From NCBI GenBank assembly GCA_016789405.1, contig JAEUPQ010000013.1, forward strand, positions 1 to 64,000: 64,000 nt of DNA, given 5' to 3'. The translations under genes were made by a program, and so were the position numbers. Below the pieces are notes generated by a model, which did no database searches, was not told the origin of the DNA, and saw only the letters and a list, made by a program, of their open reading frames with translations. Below, piece by piece: positions 17,479 to 27,711 of the stretch (within the stretch, counting starts at the first letter, position 1; the number at the start of each line of letters is the position of its first letter). Origin of the DNA: Lysobacteraceae bacterium. GTDB taxonomy: Bacteria; Pseudomonadota; Gammaproteobacteria; Xanthomonadales; Xanthomonadaceae.

Positions 17479-18317
17479 CCGCTGCGGCAACGAGCAAGGG
17501 CGCAGCCGTCGTCACGCTCGAACACATCGTGCAGGAATACCCGCGGCCCGAAGGCGGCGTGAACCGTGTCGTCGACGACCTGAGCCTGCGCTTCGAAGGG
17601 CCCAGCATCAACATGCTGCTCGGACCGTCCGGCTGCGGAAAGAGCACGCTGCTGTACATGATGGGTGGCGTGCGCCCGCAGAACGTCACGGTGCCCACCA
17701 GCGGCACGATCACGATCGACGGCGAACCCTGCACCGATGCGCACGACGACGCGGTCATGGTGTTCCAGCGCTACGCCAATCGACCCGATCTCAGCGTCTA
17801 CGACAACGTCGCGTTTCCGTTCCGCCTCGGCCTGTGGCGCGATCGCGTGCCGGCCGCCGCACGCCATGAGCTGGTGATGCACATGCTCGAAGCGGTGGGC
17901 CTCGCCGACAAGGCGAAGCTGCATCCCAGCCAGTTGTCCGGCGGACAGAACCAGCGCATCGCGCTGGCGCGCGCACTGGTGCTGAAGCCGCGCATCCTGC
18001 TGATGGACGAACCCTTCGGCGCGCTCGACGCGCAGACCCGCGAGGACATGCAGACGCTGCTGGTGAAGCTCTACCAGGAGCATCCCTGCCTGATCATCTT
18101 CGTCACGCATGACGTGACCGAGGCGCTGCTGCTGGGCGATCGCGTGGTGGTGCTGTCGACCCAGCCGGCGCGCATCGCCGACGATTTCACCATCGCCACG
18201 CCGAAGCCGCGGGACAGCGGCTGGTTGCGCATGCCCGAGGCCGCCGCGCTGGAGCAACGCATCCTCAGCCGCCTGCACCAGGCCACCGGCAAGGGCAACG
18301 TGCGGGTGAGCGTGTGA
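17475..18317 (+). CDS. ABC transporter ATP-binding protein, SsuB/TauB type
   Basis: The 280-residue nucleotide-binding protein has Walker [11 protein letters not shown]-loop [13 protein letters not shown], signature LSGGQNQR, Walker B ILLMDEP, D-loop ALD and H-loop THD. All catalytic residues are present, so it should hydrolyse ATP. The start at 17475 overlaps the permease stop by four bases and removes about 320 codons of unrelated upstream open frame. It is the partner of the upstream permease and the binding/OmpA protein. Confidence 0.92.
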   Translation: MTAAATSKGAAVVTLEHIVQEYPRPEGGVNRVVDDLSLRFEGPSINMLLGPSGCGKSTLLYMMGGVRPQNVTVPTSGTITIDGEPCTDAHDDAVMVFQRYANRPDLSVYDNVAFPFRLGLWRDRVPAAARHELVMHMLEAVGLADKAKLHPSQLSGGQNQRIALARALVLKPRILLMDEPFGALDAQTREDMQTLLVKLYQEHPCLIIFVTHDVTEALLLGDRVVVLSTQPARIADDFTIATPKPRDSGWLRMPEAAALEQRILSRLHQATGKGNVRVSV

Positions 18318-18321
18318 GCGC

Positions 18322-19206
18322 ATGAGCCAGCAGCCCAAGCCCGTCAGTTACCTCCGCGCCTGGCTGACCAGCCAGGCCAACGTCATGACTCTGCTCGGCG
18401 GCGGTCTGGCGATGGCGGTGGCGTCCGTGCCTGCCGGCGGTGCCGGCGCGCTTGGTGCGCTGGTCGTGCTGGGCGCGGTGCAGACCTTGCTCGCACTGGT
18501 CATTCCCGATCTGCCCAAGTTCCGCAGCAAGGTCGATCGCGGCGCGCGCCGTGCCGCCATCGACCAGCGTCGCGCGCAGTTGCAGCAGGAGCTGTTCACG
18601 CTGCACGGCGGCATCGAGCGCGTGGCCGGCATGGGCATGTGGCAGAAATACCAGGCCATCGTCGAACGCTCCAACGTCCTGTACCGCATTGCCGGCGAAG
18701 CGCAGAGCCAGTTGTCCTATGACGACGCCGAGCGCGTCGACAAGGCCTCTGTCGATTACCTCGCGCTGTGGCTGGCGCAGGTCACGATCAAGGAGCGCCT
18801 GCGCAGCGGCGAGGAGGCCACGCTCGACCGGCGCCTGCGCGAAGCCGAAGACGCGCTGGGCGAAGTCGAAGAGCGCGATCCGCGCCACCGCCTGCTGAAG
18901 ATGGCGCGCGACGACTACCTCGCGATCAAGCAGCGCCACGGCAAGCTCGCCGCGCGGCGCATGTCGATCGACGCCGCGCTGGTCTCGTTGCCCGACCAGG
19001 TCGAAGAGGTCTACCAGCTCGTCGTCGCCAGTCCGTACTCCAGCACGCTCGGCTCGAAGCTCGGCGAATCGCTCTCGCGACTGCAGCTGGAAGAGGACAT
19101 CGAACTGGAGCTGTCGCAGAACGACCTCGACAGCGACTATTTCAAGACCGGCGCAGCCGGCGCCAAGTCCATGGCCGCACGCCAGGCGGCGCGGGCGGCG
19201 AAATGA
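18322..19206 (+). CDS. Membrane protein with long cytoplasmic coiled coil
   Basis: The 294-residue protein has two closely spaced transmembrane helices near the N-terminus (residues about 22-62: [38 protein letters not shown]). About 230 charged residues rich in Arg, Glu and Leu follow, mostly helical and partly coiled-coil. It has no catalytic motif and belongs to no family I can name. It starts four bases after the ATPase stop and sits directly before pspA. A role as membrane receptor for PspA, like PspB/PspC elsewhere, is plausible but inferred; it shows no resemblance to those proteins. Confidence 0.72.
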   Translation: MSQQPKPVSYLRAWLTSQANVMTLLGGGLAMAVASVPAGGAGALGALVVLGAVQTLLALVIPDLPKFRSKVDRGARRAAIDQRRAQLQQELFTLHGGIERVAGMGMWQKYQAIVERSNVLYRIAGEAQSQLSYDDAERVDKASVDYLALWLAQVTIKERLRSGEEATLDRRLREAEDALGEVEERDPRHRLLKMARDDYLAIKQRHGKLAARRMSIDAALVSLPDQVEEVYQLVVASPYSSTLGSKLGESLSRLQLEEDIELELSQNDLDSDYFKTGAAGAKSMAARQAARAAK

Positions 19207-19255
19207 TCGACACCGACATCCACCGAACACATCAAGCTGCAACCAGGAGACATAC

Positions 19256-19954
19256 ATGAACATCTTCAGCCGACTGGCCAACCTCGTTCGCGGCTTCCTC
19301 TCGCTCTTCGTCACCGGGCTGGAGCAGCAGCATCCCGAGATCGCGTACGAGAATGCGATCAACACCATGATCGAGAAGTACAACAAGCTCAAGAACGCGA
19401 CCGCCGGCCTGATCCGCCTGCGCGAGGACGCGGCCGACCGCCTGCAGAAGGCGCAGGCGCAGCAGAAGGAGCTCGCCGCGATGCTCGAGCAGGCCATGGC
19501 GACCGGACAGGACGATCTTGCGGTCGAACTGATCGAGCGCAAGGATGCCGTCGAGGCCGAAATCACTTCGATGCAGGCTGAACTGGAAGGCGCCGAGAAG
19601 GACGTCGACACCGCCAAGAACGCGCTGACCGAAGTGAAGGGCGAGATCGGCAAGCTCAAGTCCGAAAAGGACCGCATGCTGGCCAAGATGCAGAGCGCGC
19701 AGGCGCGTACCCGGATCAACGACCAGCTCGAAGGCCTGTCGGTCGATGCCGAGCTGCGTGCGCTGGAAAACGTGCGTACCGGCATCAAGGACACCATCGC
19801 CAAGGCCAAGCTCGGCGACGAACTGCGCGAGTCGGACCTCGACACCCGCCTGAACGCGCTCAAGGCCAGCAGCAGCAAGGCCACGGCGCGCGCCAAGCTG
19901 GAAGCAATGAAGAAGGATCGCGCTGCCGCCTCCGACGCGAACCGGACGATCTGA
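19256..19954 (+). CDS. pspA: PspA/IM30 family protein (ESCRT-III-like)
   Basis: The 232-residue, almost entirely helical protein fits the PspA/IM30/Vipp1 superfamily. It has an N-terminal amphipathic helix ([19 protein letters not shown]), then long coiled-coil helices ([38 protein letters not shown]) and shorter C-terminal helices. Family members polymerise on the inner membrane, stabilise or remodel it and are structural homologues of eukaryotic ESCRT-III. No pspBC or pspF genes adjoin it. Instead it lies between a two-helix membrane protein and an AAA+ ATPase. The ribosome-binding site is AGGAG before ATG 19256. The symbol marks the family, not proven orthology to Escherichia coli pspA. 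Confidence 0.85.
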   Translation: MNIFSRLANLVRGFLSLFVTGLEQQHPEIAYENAINTMIEKYNKLKNATAGLIRLREDAADRLQKAQAQQKELAAMLEQAMATGQDDLAVELIERKDAVEAEITSMQAELEGAEKDVDTAKNALTEVKGEIGKLKSEKDRMLAKMQSAQARTRINDQLEGLSVDAELRALENVRTGIKDTIAKAKLGDELRESDLDTRLNALKASSSKATARAKLEAMKKDRAAASDANRTI

Positions 19955-20066
19955 CCGTTCCGCCCGGCCTGCGCGCCTTGCGCGCGGGCTGCCCGTCGCG
20001 ATCCGCGGCTAGGGCGACGGGCGCGAGCTTCGACATATTGGTTCTCGTCGGCCCAGGATCGAGCGC

Positions 20067-21887
20067 ATGACCACACTCAACGGCACACCGTCTCCGGGCA
20101 CCGCCCTTCCTGCCTGGGCGGATGAGCTCAAGCGCCGCTACCTCGCAGGCGAGGCCGGGCTGTTCATCCTGCACGGCAACGTCCACGACGGCGTGCCGCA
20201 CGAAGGCAAGCTGCAGCCCTTCTCCGACTACGTGCACGACGTGGTGCTCGCGGCGAAACCGCAGCGCTACGAACTGGCCCTGCGCCATGCCGGGCTGAAG
20301 CGTCGCGGCGAGGGCACAAAGCCGGTCGACGGCGGCGATTCGCTGCTGGAGGGCATGGCCAATCTCGAGCTGCGCATGCGCACCGGCGATGGCATCGCCC
20401 TGGTGCTGCCGCATGCCGGCGACCTGGTGCCGAATGCGGAAACGACCTTCCTCAGCACCGACGAGCGCGGCCTGCTGGAGATCTTCCACGACTGGTCGCT
20501 GAGCGGCCTGCTGCTGCAGCGCAATCACATCGTCGTGCTGCTGTGCGCGTCGCTGTCGGAGATCCATCCGTCGCTGAACACCAACCCGCGCATCTGCGCG
20601 ATCGACGTGGCGTTCCCCGACGAAGCCGCGCGCCTGCAGCTGGTCGCGCAGTCCGCGCCGCACATGGCGCAGGAACAGCAGGCGCTGGTCGCCAAGCACA
20701 CGGCAGGCCTGCGCCTGCTGGAGATCGACAGCATCGTCGCGGAGCGTCCCGCCGCCGGCCTGCCGGAAGAAGAGCGCAAGGCGCTGGTGCTGCAACTGCT
20801 GGCCGATGCGCCCGATGCGAAGCAGCGCGCCGAGATGTACGCGGGCGTCACTGCCGGCAAGACCCGCGAGCAGATCGCGTTCATGATCCTCGGCGCCGCA
20901 GCACCGGCACCCGACGTGGAGCCGATGGACGCGATGCTCGCGATCATCGGCGAGCGGAAGCGCGAGATCATCCAGCGCTCCTGTGGTGACCTGATCGAAT
21001 TCCTCGATCCCTCGTACGGACTCGATGCGGTCGGCGGCTACGACCAGATCAAGGCCGAGCTGATGAAGATCGCCGCGACCATCAAGACCGGCGACCGCAA
21101 GCTCGCGCCGATGGGCCTGCTCGCGGTCGGCCCGATGGGCGTGGGCAAGACCTTCGTCATCAAGGCCTTCCTCAAGGAAGCCGGCCTGCCGGGCGTGGTG
21201 CTGAAGAACTTCCGCTCGAAGTGGGTCGGATCGACCGAATCCAACCTCGAACGCGTGCTCAAGATCATCCGTGCGATGAGCCCGATCGCGCTGGTGATCG
21301 ACGAAGGCGACCGCAGCTTCGGCAACGGCGAAGGCGGCGACAGCGACGGCGGCACGTCGTCGCGCGTGATCGCGCGGATCAAGGACTTCATGTCCGACAC
21401 CGCGAACCGCGGCCACGTGCTGACGATCCTGATGACCAACCGCCCGGACAAGCTCGATGTCGACATCAAGCGCCCGGGCCGACTGGATCGCAAGATCCCC
21501 TTCTTCTACGTCGACACCGGCGAAGACCGCCTGCGCATCGTCCGCGCGATCCTCAAGCGCAATGGCACCGATCTCGCCGACGACAGCATCGCCGCACTCG
21601 GCGACGCCTTCGCCGGCCTCGATGGCTATTCCAACGCCGACCTCGAAGCCATCGCCCTGCTTGCGCTGGACATCGCCCGCAACGACGGCGTCGCGCTCGC
21701 CGCCACGCATCTGCAGCAGGCGATCGCCGACTTCATCCCGCCGCAGCACACCGACACCATCCAGCTCATGGAACTGCTCGCGGTGCAGGAATCCTCGCGT
21801 CGCAGCCTGTTGCCGGAGCGATTCGCCAAGCTCGCGCCGTCGGAAGTGTCTGAGCTGATCGGGGAGTTGAAGCGAAGGGTGCGCTGA
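20067..21887 (+). CDS. AAA+ ATPase with degenerate N-terminal AAA-like half
   Basis: The 606-residue protein has one canonical AAA+ module in its C-terminal half. It has Walker A GPMGVGKT near residue 355, pore-loop region [10 protein letters not shown], Walker [10 protein letters not shown] near 410, sensor-1 region [11 protein letters not shown] and Arg-finger-type [11 protein letters not shown]. The first 300 residues look like an inactive ATPase-like domain ([40 protein letters not shown]) without a P-loop. The active module is of the Vps4/FtsH-like classical clade. With PspA one gene upstream, the likely job is energy-driven remodelling of PspA polymers, by analogy with ESCRT-III and Vps4; that is inference. 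The gap to pspA is 112 bases. Confidence 0.85.
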   Translation: MTTLNGTPSPGTALPAWADELKRRYLAGEAGLFILHGNVHDGVPHEGKLQPFSDYVHDVVLAAKPQRYELALRHAGLKRRGEGTKPVDGGDSLLEGMANLELRMRTGDGIALVLPHAGDLVPNAETTFLSTDERGLLEIFHDWSLSGLLLQRNHIVVLLCASLSEIHPSLNTNPRICAIDVAFPDEAARLQLVAQSAPHMAQEQQALVAKHTAGLRLLEIDSIVAERPAAGLPEEERKALVLQLLADAPDAKQRAEMYAGVTAGKTREQIAFMILGAAAPAPDVEPMDAMLAIIGERKREIIQRSCGDLIEFLDPSYGLDAVGGYDQIKAELMKIAATIKTGDRKLAPMGLLAVGPMGVGKTFVIKAFLKEAGLPGVVLKNFRSKWVGSTESNLERVLKIIRAMSPIALVIDEGDRSFGNGEGGDSDGGTSSRVIARIKDFMSDTANRGHVLTILMTNRPDKLDVDIKRPGRLDRKIPFFYVDTGEDRLRIVRAILKRNGTDLADDSIAALGDAFAGLDGYSNADLEAIALLALDIARNDGVALAATHLQQAIADFIPPQHTDTIQLMELLAVQESSRRSLLPERFAKLAPSEVSELIGELKRRVR

Positions 21888-22009
21888 GAAATTTCCAGCG
21901 ACCTGGCAGAACGTCATCCTCGCATTCGCGAGCATGGCATCGTTCCTGCGCTGCGAAGATTGCCGCCGGCGTTGAAGGCGAATCGCGTTCAGCGCGACAG
22001 CATCATCGG

Positions 22010-23470
22010 TCAGCGCTGCCCCACCTCCACCCGCGCCGGCAGGGACTGCGGCCAGCCGCCGGCCAGTGCCTTGAACAATCCCACCGCGCTCGTGGTGCTG
22101 CGCGTGCGTGCGTCGGCGAAGGCATCCTGCGCCTGCAGGCGCGTGCGCTCGGCGTCGAGTACTTCGAGCAGTCCTGTCGCGCCGGCCTCGAAGCGCGTGC
22201 GCGCCAGCGTGGCGGCCCTGGCGCTGTCCGTCGCCGCACGTTCGAGCAGTGCGTCCTCTTCGCGGGCGCGGGCATGGCGCACCAGTGCGTTCTCGGTGTC
22301 TTCCAGCGCCAGCAGCACGCTGCGCTCGTAGGCGGCGAGCGTGCCGGCGGCGTCTGCATCTGCAGCGGCGATGCGTGCGCGCACGCGGCCGATGTCGAGG
22401 AAGGACCAGTCGATGCCGAGCGCGACGAGGCGCGTTTCGCTGCCGCGCTCGAACAGCGCGCTGGTGTCGATGGCCTGGCTGCCGATCAGGCCGCCCAGCG
22501 TGAAGCGCGGGAACAGGTCTGCAGTGGCGACGCCGATGCGTGCGGTGGATGCATGCAGTCGCGCTTCGGCGGCGGCGACATCGGGGCGACGTCGCAGGAG
22601 TTCACCCGGCGTGCCCGGATCGATGCGCGCCGGCAGGGCGGGCAACGGCGCGGGTGCGGACAGCTCTGCAATGAGTGCGTCGGGCGTGCGGCCGGTCAGG
22701 ACCGCGAGTCGATGCATGGCGGTGGCGGTCTGCGCTTCCAGTGCGGGAATGCGCGACGAGGTCGCGGCCTGCTGTGCACGGGCACGCGACAGATCGAATT
22801 CGCTGTCGCGACCGGCATCGAACCGCGCCTGCACCAGACGCAGGGTTTCGGCCTGGTTGTCCGCGTTCTCGCGTGCGACGCGCAAGCGCTCCTGCAGGCC
22901 ACGCAGTTCGAAATAGGTGCGGGCGACTTCGCCCACGATGGCGACCTGCGCAGCGGCGAGGTCGGAGGCATTGGCCTGCGCATCGGCGCGATTGGCTTCG
23001 ACATTGCGGCGGATCCGGCCGAACAGGTCGAGTTCCCATGCGATGCCAGCGCCGACGCTGTATGACTCGATGTCGCGTCCATCGCGGGCAACGCCGGGCA
23101 TCTGGTCGGTGCTTGCGCGCGTCTCGCGGCCATCGGCGTTCGCGGTGATGGTCGGCAGGGCGTCGAATTTCGCGCCGCGCAGCAGTGCATTGGCGCGATC
23201 GTACTGCGCCAGTGCGATGCGCAGGTCGTGGTTGGCCGACAGCGCGGCGTCGACCAGCGCGTCGAGGCGGGCGTCGCCGAAGCCGTGCCAGAATGCGGCG
23301 TCCGCAGCAGGCGTCATCGTGGCATCGCCGATGCCTGCATCGCGCGCGAAGCGCTCCGCGACCGGCAGGTCGGGACGGACATGGTCGGGGCCGACGGCGC
23401 AGGCGCTGATCGCCAGCGACAGCGCGGCGATCGTCAGCATCGACGGCAGTGAGCGGTGGGAAGCGGGCAT
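22010..23470 (-). CDS. RND efflux outer-membrane lipoprotein (NodT/OprN family)
   Basis: The 486-residue TolC-like channel has a lipoprotein signal (AALSLAISAC, modified Cys followed by AVGPDH). The repeated helical-barrel pattern is visible (ARTYFELRGLQERLRVARENA and FDAGRDSEFDLSRARAQ, with a matching second repeat near the end). It forms the outer-membrane duct for the RND pump encoded just upstream in the operon. The start at 23470 has GGAG nine bases upstream; three further in-frame ATGs lie within 40 bases. It is the last gene of the 30-22 kb operon. Confidence 0.9.
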   Translation of the reverse strand: MPASHRSLPSMLTIAALSLAISACAVGPDHVRPDLPVAERFARDAGIGDATMTPAADAAFWHGFGDARLDALVDAALSANHDLRIALAQYDRANALLRGAKFDALPTITANADGRETRASTDQMPGVARDGRDIESYSVGAGIAWELDLFGRIRRNVEANRADAQANASDLAAAQVAIVGEVARTYFELRGLQERLRVARENADNQAETLRLVQARFDAGRDSEFDLSRARAQQAATSSRIPALEAQTATAMHRLAVLTGRTPDALIAELSAPAPLPALPARIDPGTPGELLRRRPDVAAAEARLHASTARIGVATADLFPRFTLGGLIGSQAIDTSALFERGSETRLVALGIDWSFLDIGRVRARIAAADADAAGTLAAYERSVLLALEDTENALVRHARAREEDALLERAATDSARAATLARTRFEAGATGLLEVLDAERTRLQAQDAFADARTRSTTSAVGLFKALAGGWPQSLPARVEVGQR

Positions 23471-23564
23471 GACGAAACTCTCCATGGACATCGCGATGCG
23501 GACGGCATGGCGACGGAAGGTGGACGCATCGGCACGATCGCGCGTGCCGATGCGGGGTGCGACA

Positions 23565-24311
23565 TCACCAGCGCAGGGACTGGCCGAGGTGGCTGAAGCC
23601 GCCGGTCGGGCCGACATCGCCGAGCAGCGCCATCGCGACGCTGCTCTTCGCGCCCAGCTCGATGCCGATGTCGCCATTCGCGTTCATGTCCGTCTTCACC
23701 GAGCCCGGGTGGATCGCGTTGACCTTGATGCCGGTGTCGCGCAGTTCGTGCGCCAGGTGCACGGTCCACGCATTCAGCGCGCTCTTCGACACGTTGTACG
23801 CCGGCACCTTGAACTCGAAGATCGGCGACAGCGGATCGGTGTGCTCGGCGATCGAACCGAGCAGGCTCGACACGTTGACGATGCGGCCGGCTTCGGACTT
23901 GCGCAGCAGCGGCAGGAAGGCCTGGGTGGTTGCGATCACGCCGAACAGGTTGGTGTCGAAGGTGGTGCGCCAGGCATCGAGCGACTGTTCGGACGGCTTG
24001 CGCGCGAAGTCGTCGATGAAGATGCCGGCGTTGTTGACGAGGATGTCGAGTCGGCCGTGGCGCGCGGCGATCTGCTCGGCGGCGGCCGTGATGCTGGCCT
24101 CGTCGGTCACGTCGAGCGCGATGGCCTCGACCGGCAGGCCTTCCGCCTGCAGCGACAGCGCGGCTTCGACGGCCTTGGCCTTGTCGCGTCCGGCGAGCAC
24201 GGTGTGGATGCCGGACGCGGCCAGCTGGCGGACGGTTTCGCGGCCGATGCCGCGCGTGGCGCCGGTGACGAGCGCGATCTTGTCGGTGTTGCTGATGTCG
24301 GTGTTGCTCAT
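23565..24311 (-). CDS. Short-chain dehydrogenase/reductase in the RND operon
   Basis: The 248-residue classical SDR has the cofactor motif TGATRGIG, NNAG, catalytic Ser (NVSSLLGS) and the YxxxK pair (YNVSKSALNAW), so it should be active. The Arg after TGAT suggests NADP(H) preference. It lies between the RND pump and the outer-membrane channel genes, 34 bases after the pump. SDR or oxidoreductase genes beside MexEF-type pumps are thought to handle toxic metabolites that are also pump substrates. The start at 24311 follows AAGGAA; the open frame continues upstream into pump sequence. Confidence 0.88.
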   Translation of the reverse strand: MSNTDISNTDKIALVTGATRGIGRETVRQLAASGIHTVLAGRDKAKAVEAALSLQAEGLPVEAIALDVTDEASITAAAEQIAARHGRLDILVNNAGIFIDDFARKPSEQSLDAWRTTFDTNLFGVIATTQAFLPLLRKSEAGRIVNVSSLLGSIAEHTDPLSPIFEFKVPAYNVSKSALNAWTVHLAHELRDTGIKVNAIHPGSVKTDMNANGDIGIELGAKSSVAMALLGDVGPTGGFSHLGQSLRW

Positions 24312-24345
24312 GGGATGAATTCCTTGCGTAGCAGTGGGGGATGGA

Positions 24346-27300
24346 TCAGACGGCGACGCCGTCGTGCGGGTTGTTGTCATGCGATGCCTGCGGTGCGTGC
24401 GACACCAGCGGGCGGTTGGCGAGCTTGCGCAGCGCGACGTAGAACACCGGCGTGAGGAACAGGCCGAACGCGGTGACGCCGAGCATTCCCGCGAAGACGG
24501 TGACCCCGGTGACCGAGCGCACCTCGGCGCCTGCACCACTGGCCAGCACCAGCGGCACGGTGCCGGCGATGAAGGCCACGGAGGTCATCACGATCGGACG
24601 CAGGCGCAGGCGGCAGGCTTCCAGTGCGGCCTCGACAATCCCCTTGCCCTGCAGTTCCAGTTCGCGCGCGAATTCGACGATCAGGATCGCGTTCTTGCAT
24701 GCCAAGCCCATCAGCACGACCAGGCCGACCTGCACGAACACGTTGTTGTCGCCACCGTTGAGCCACACGCCGAGCAGTGCGGACAGCAGGGTCATCGGCA
24801 CGATCAGGATCACGGCCAGCGGCAGCGTCCAGCTTTCGTACAGCGCGGCCAGCACCAGGAAGGCCAGCAGCACCGCCAGCGGGAACACCACCAGCGCGGC
24901 CTTGCCCTGCGTCGCCTGCTGGTAGCTCAGGTCGCTCCAGTCGATGCCCATACCCTGCGGCAGCGTCTTCTGTGCGAGTTCGGTGACCTTGGCCATCGCT
25001 TCGCCGGAGGACAGCACGCGCGGGTCGGCTTCGCCGAGCAGGTCCGCGGCGGGATAACCGTTGAAGCGGATCACCGGGTCCGGACCGTAGGTCTGCTTGA
25101 TGGTCACCATCGAGCCGATCGGCACCATCTCGCCGTTAGCATTGCGCGTGCGCAGCTTGGCGATGTCCTCGACCTGGTCGCGGAACGGCGCGTCGGCCTG
25201 CGCGACCACCTGCCAGGTACGACCGAACATGTTGAAGTCGTTGACGTAGGCCGAGCCGAGGTAGGTCTGCAGCGTGTCGAACAGTTCGGTGAGCGGCACG
25301 CCCTGCGCCTTCGCCTTCACGCGATCGACTTCGGCATCGAGTTGCGGCACGTTCGCCTGGTAGCTGGTGATCGGGAAGCCGAGGCCGGGGGTCTGCGACG
25401 CCGCGCCCTGGAAGGCCTGCACCGCGCTCTGCAGTTCGCCATAGCCCAGGCGCGTGCGGTCCTCGACGAACAGCGACCAGCCCGAACCGTTGCCCAGGCC
25501 CTGGATCGGCGGCGGCATGAAGGCGAAGGTGAAGCCTTCCTGGATCGACGAGAACTTCTGGTTGAGCTCCGCCGTGATCTCCGCGGCGCTGCGTTTGCGT
25601 TCCGAGAACGGCTTCAGGGTGAAGAACACCACGCCGTTGTTGGGCGTATTGGTGAACTGCAGCGGGTTCAGGCCCGGGAACGCGACCTCGCTTTCGATGC
25701 CTTCGACCTGCTTCGCGAGCGCGGCCATCTTCTTCAGCGTCGCATCGGTGCGCTCGATCGAGGCGCCTTCGGGCATCTTCACGCCGGCGATGAGGTACAG
25801 CTTGTCCTGCACCGGGATGAAGCCGGCCGGCACGGCCTGGAACATCACGCCCGCGCCGACCAGCAGCGCCGCGTAGATCGCGAACACCGCGCCGCGACGA
25901 CCCAGCGCACGCGACACCGCGCCTTCGTAGCGCTTCGAACTGCTGTTGAAGAAACGGTTGAACGGACGGAACAGCCAGCCGAACAGGCGATCGATCAGGC
26001 GCGACGGTGCATCCTTCGCGGCATCGTGCGGCTTGAGCAGCTTGGCGGCGAGCGCCGGCGACAGGGTGAGCGAATTGATCGCCGAGATCACGGTCGAGAT
26101 CGCGATGGTCACCGCGAACTGCTTGTAGAACTGACCGGTGACGCCGGTGAGGAAGGCCATCGGCACGAACACTGCACACAGCACGAGTGCGATCGCGATG
26201 ATCGGTCCGGAGACTTCCTTCATCGCCAGGTGCGCTGCTTCGAGCGGTGTCGCGCCGTGTTCGATATGCCGCTCCACGTTCTCGACCACCACGATGGCGT
26301 CGTCGACCACGATGCCGATCGCGAGCACCAGGCCGAACAGGGTCAGCGTGTTGATCGAATAGCCGAGCAGGTAGAGCACGGCGAACGTGCCGACCACCGA
26401 CACCGGCACCGCCAGCAGCGGAATGACCGAGGCGCGCCAGGTCTGCAGGAACAGGATGACGACCAGCACCACCAGCAGGGTCGCTTCGAGCAGCGTCGTG
26501 ATCACAGACTTGATCGAATCGCGCACGAAGATCGTCGTGTCGTAGATCGACACGATCTCCACGCCCGGCGGCAGGGTCTTGCGGATCTCGGCCATCTTGT
26601 CGATGACCGCGTCGCGGATCTCCAGCGCGTTCGCGCCGGGGGCCTGGAAGATGCCGACCGCCGATGCATTCATGCCGTCCAGTCGGGCGCGCAGCGTGTA
26701 GTCGCCGGCGGCCAGCTGGATGCGGGCGACGTCGCGCAGGCGCACGACTTCCCCGTTGTCGCCGCTCTTGAGCACGATGTCGCCGAACTCGGTTTCATCC
26801 TGCAGGCGGCCCTTGGCGTTGATCGGCAGCAGGAAATCGCTGCCGTTGGGCATCGGTTCGGCGCCGAGCTGGCCGGCGGACACCTGCACGTTCTGCTCGC
26901 GCACCGCGCGCAGCACGTCGCCCGCGGTCATGCCGCGCGCGGCGATCTTGTCGGGGTCCAGCCACAGGCGCATCGCGTAGTCGCCGCCGCCGAAGGCCTG
27001 TGCATCGCCGACGCCGGGAATCCGCGCCAGTTCGTCCTTCACGTGCAGGCGCATGTAGTTGCGCAGGTACAGCGAATCGTACTTGCCGTCCTTCGACACC
27101 AGGTGCACCACCATCAGGAACACTGGCGACTGCTTCTGCGTGGTGACGCCTTGCCGGCGCACGTCTTCGGGCAATCGCGCGAGCGCCTGTGCCACGCGGT
27201 TCTGCACGCGTACGGCGGCTTCGTCGGGATCGGTGCCCGGCTTGAAGGTCACGGTCAGCGAAAGCACGCCGTCGGAACCGGCGACCGACTTCACGTACAT

Positions 27301-27531
27301 CATGTCCTCGACGCCGTTGATCGCTTCTTCCAGTGGCGTGGCCACGGTTTCGGCGATCACCTTGGGATTGGCGCCGGGATAGACCGTGCGCACCACCACC
27401 GAGGGCGGCACCACTTCGGGGTATTCACCGATCGGCAGCAGCGGGAGCGCGATCAGGCCTGCGGCGAAGATCACGATCGACAGCACCGCGGCGAAGATCG
27501 GCCGGTCGATGAAGAATCGGGAGAAATCCAT
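24346..27531 (-). CDS. RND efflux pump inner-membrane subunit, MexF-like (HAE-1)
   Basis: The 1061-residue pump starts with the HAE-1 signature (MDFSRFFIDRPIFAAVLS) and has the usual 12 membrane helices. The proton-relay Asp residues lie in TM4 (GLVLAIGIVVDDAIVVVEN). It also has the conserved ENVERH motif and the GLACKNAILIVEFA segment in TM11. Length and sequence are closest to MexF. It exports drugs from the periplasm and membrane using proton motive force, together with the adaptor and channel of this operon. It is separated from the adaptor gene by 180 bases containing a large hairpin. Confidence 0.95.
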   Translation of the reverse strand: MDFSRFFIDRPIFAAVLSIVIFAAGLIALPLLPIGEYPEVVPPSVVVRTVYPGANPKVIAETVATPLEEAINGVEDMMYVKSVAGSDGVLSLTVTFKPGTDPDEAAVRVQNRVAQALARLPEDVRRQGVTTQKQSPVFLMVVHLVSKDGKYDSLYLRNYMRLHVKDELARIPGVGDAQAFGGGDYAMRLWLDPDKIAARGMTAGDVLRAVREQNVQVSAGQLGAEPMPNGSDFLLPINAKGRLQDETEFGDIVLKSGDNGEVVRLRDVARIQLAAGDYTLRARLDGMNASAVGIFQAPGANALEIRDAVIDKMAEIRKTLPPGVEIVSIYDTTIFVRDSIKSVITTLLEATLLVVLVVILFLQTWRASVIPLLAVPVSVVGTFAVLYLLGYSINTLTLFGLVLAIGIVVDDAIVVVENVERHIEHGATPLEAAHLAMKEVSGPIIAIALVLCAVFVPMAFLTGVTGQFYKQFAVTIAISTVISAINSLTLSPALAAKLLKPHDAAKDAPSRLIDRLFGWLFRPFNRFFNSSSKRYEGAVSRALGRRGAVFAIYAALLVGAGVMFQAVPAGFIPVQDKLYLIAGVKMPEGASIERTDATLKKMAALAKQVEGIESEVAFPGLNPLQFTNTPNNGVVFFTLKPFSERKRSAAEITAELNQKFSSIQEGFTFAFMPPPIQGLGNGSGWSLFVEDRTRLGYGELQSAVQAFQGAASQTPGLGFPITSYQANVPQLDAEVDRVKAKAQGVPLTELFDTLQTYLGSAYVNDFNMFGRTWQVVAQADAPFRDQVEDIAKLRTRNANGEMVPIGSMVTIKQTYGPDPVIRFNGYPAADLLGEADPRVLSSGEAMAKVTELAQKTLPQGMGIDWSDLSYQQATQGKAALVVFPLAVLLAFLVLAALYESWTLPLAVILIVPMTLLSALLGVWLNGGDNNVFVQVGLVVLMGLACKNAILIVEFARELELQGKGIVEAALEACRLRLRPIVMTSVAFIAGTVPLVLASGAGAEVRSVTGVTVFAGMLGVTAFGLFLTPVFYVALRKLANRPLVSHAPQASHDNNPHDGVAV

Positions 27532-27633
27532 GGGAAGTCCTTGGTTGCGGCAAAGCCGCGGCGAAGGCCGGCCCGAAGGCCGACCGGTGCGATGACGCGT
27601 GGCGTTGTTGCGATTCGTTGAAGGGACGAGCCG

Positions 27634-27683
27634 CCGTTCCGTCGCCGCCGGGGGGAGCGGCGATTGAATCTGCGACGGAACGG
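27634..27683 (-). other. Long stem-loop between adaptor and pump genes
   Basis: CCGTTCCGTCGC (27634-27645) pairs perfectly with GCGACGGAACGG (27672-27683). Between them CGCCG (27646-27650) pairs with CGGCG (27658-27662), so the element is nested. It lies inside the operon, so it may attenuate read-through or protect the upstream mRNA rather than end transcription. Confidence 0.55.
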
Positions 27684-27711
27684 GGCCGTCAGACCGACGA
27701 CCGGGGGAGGG

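Noticed and set aside
14515..17490. A 991-codon minus-strand open frame
   Set aside because: It runs across three well-supported plus-strand genes and has no recognisable domain.
24334..27621. A 1095-codon plus-strand open frame opposite the RND pump
   Set aside because: It is His/Arg/Asp-rich shadow sequence exactly opposite a canonical HAE-1 pump gene.
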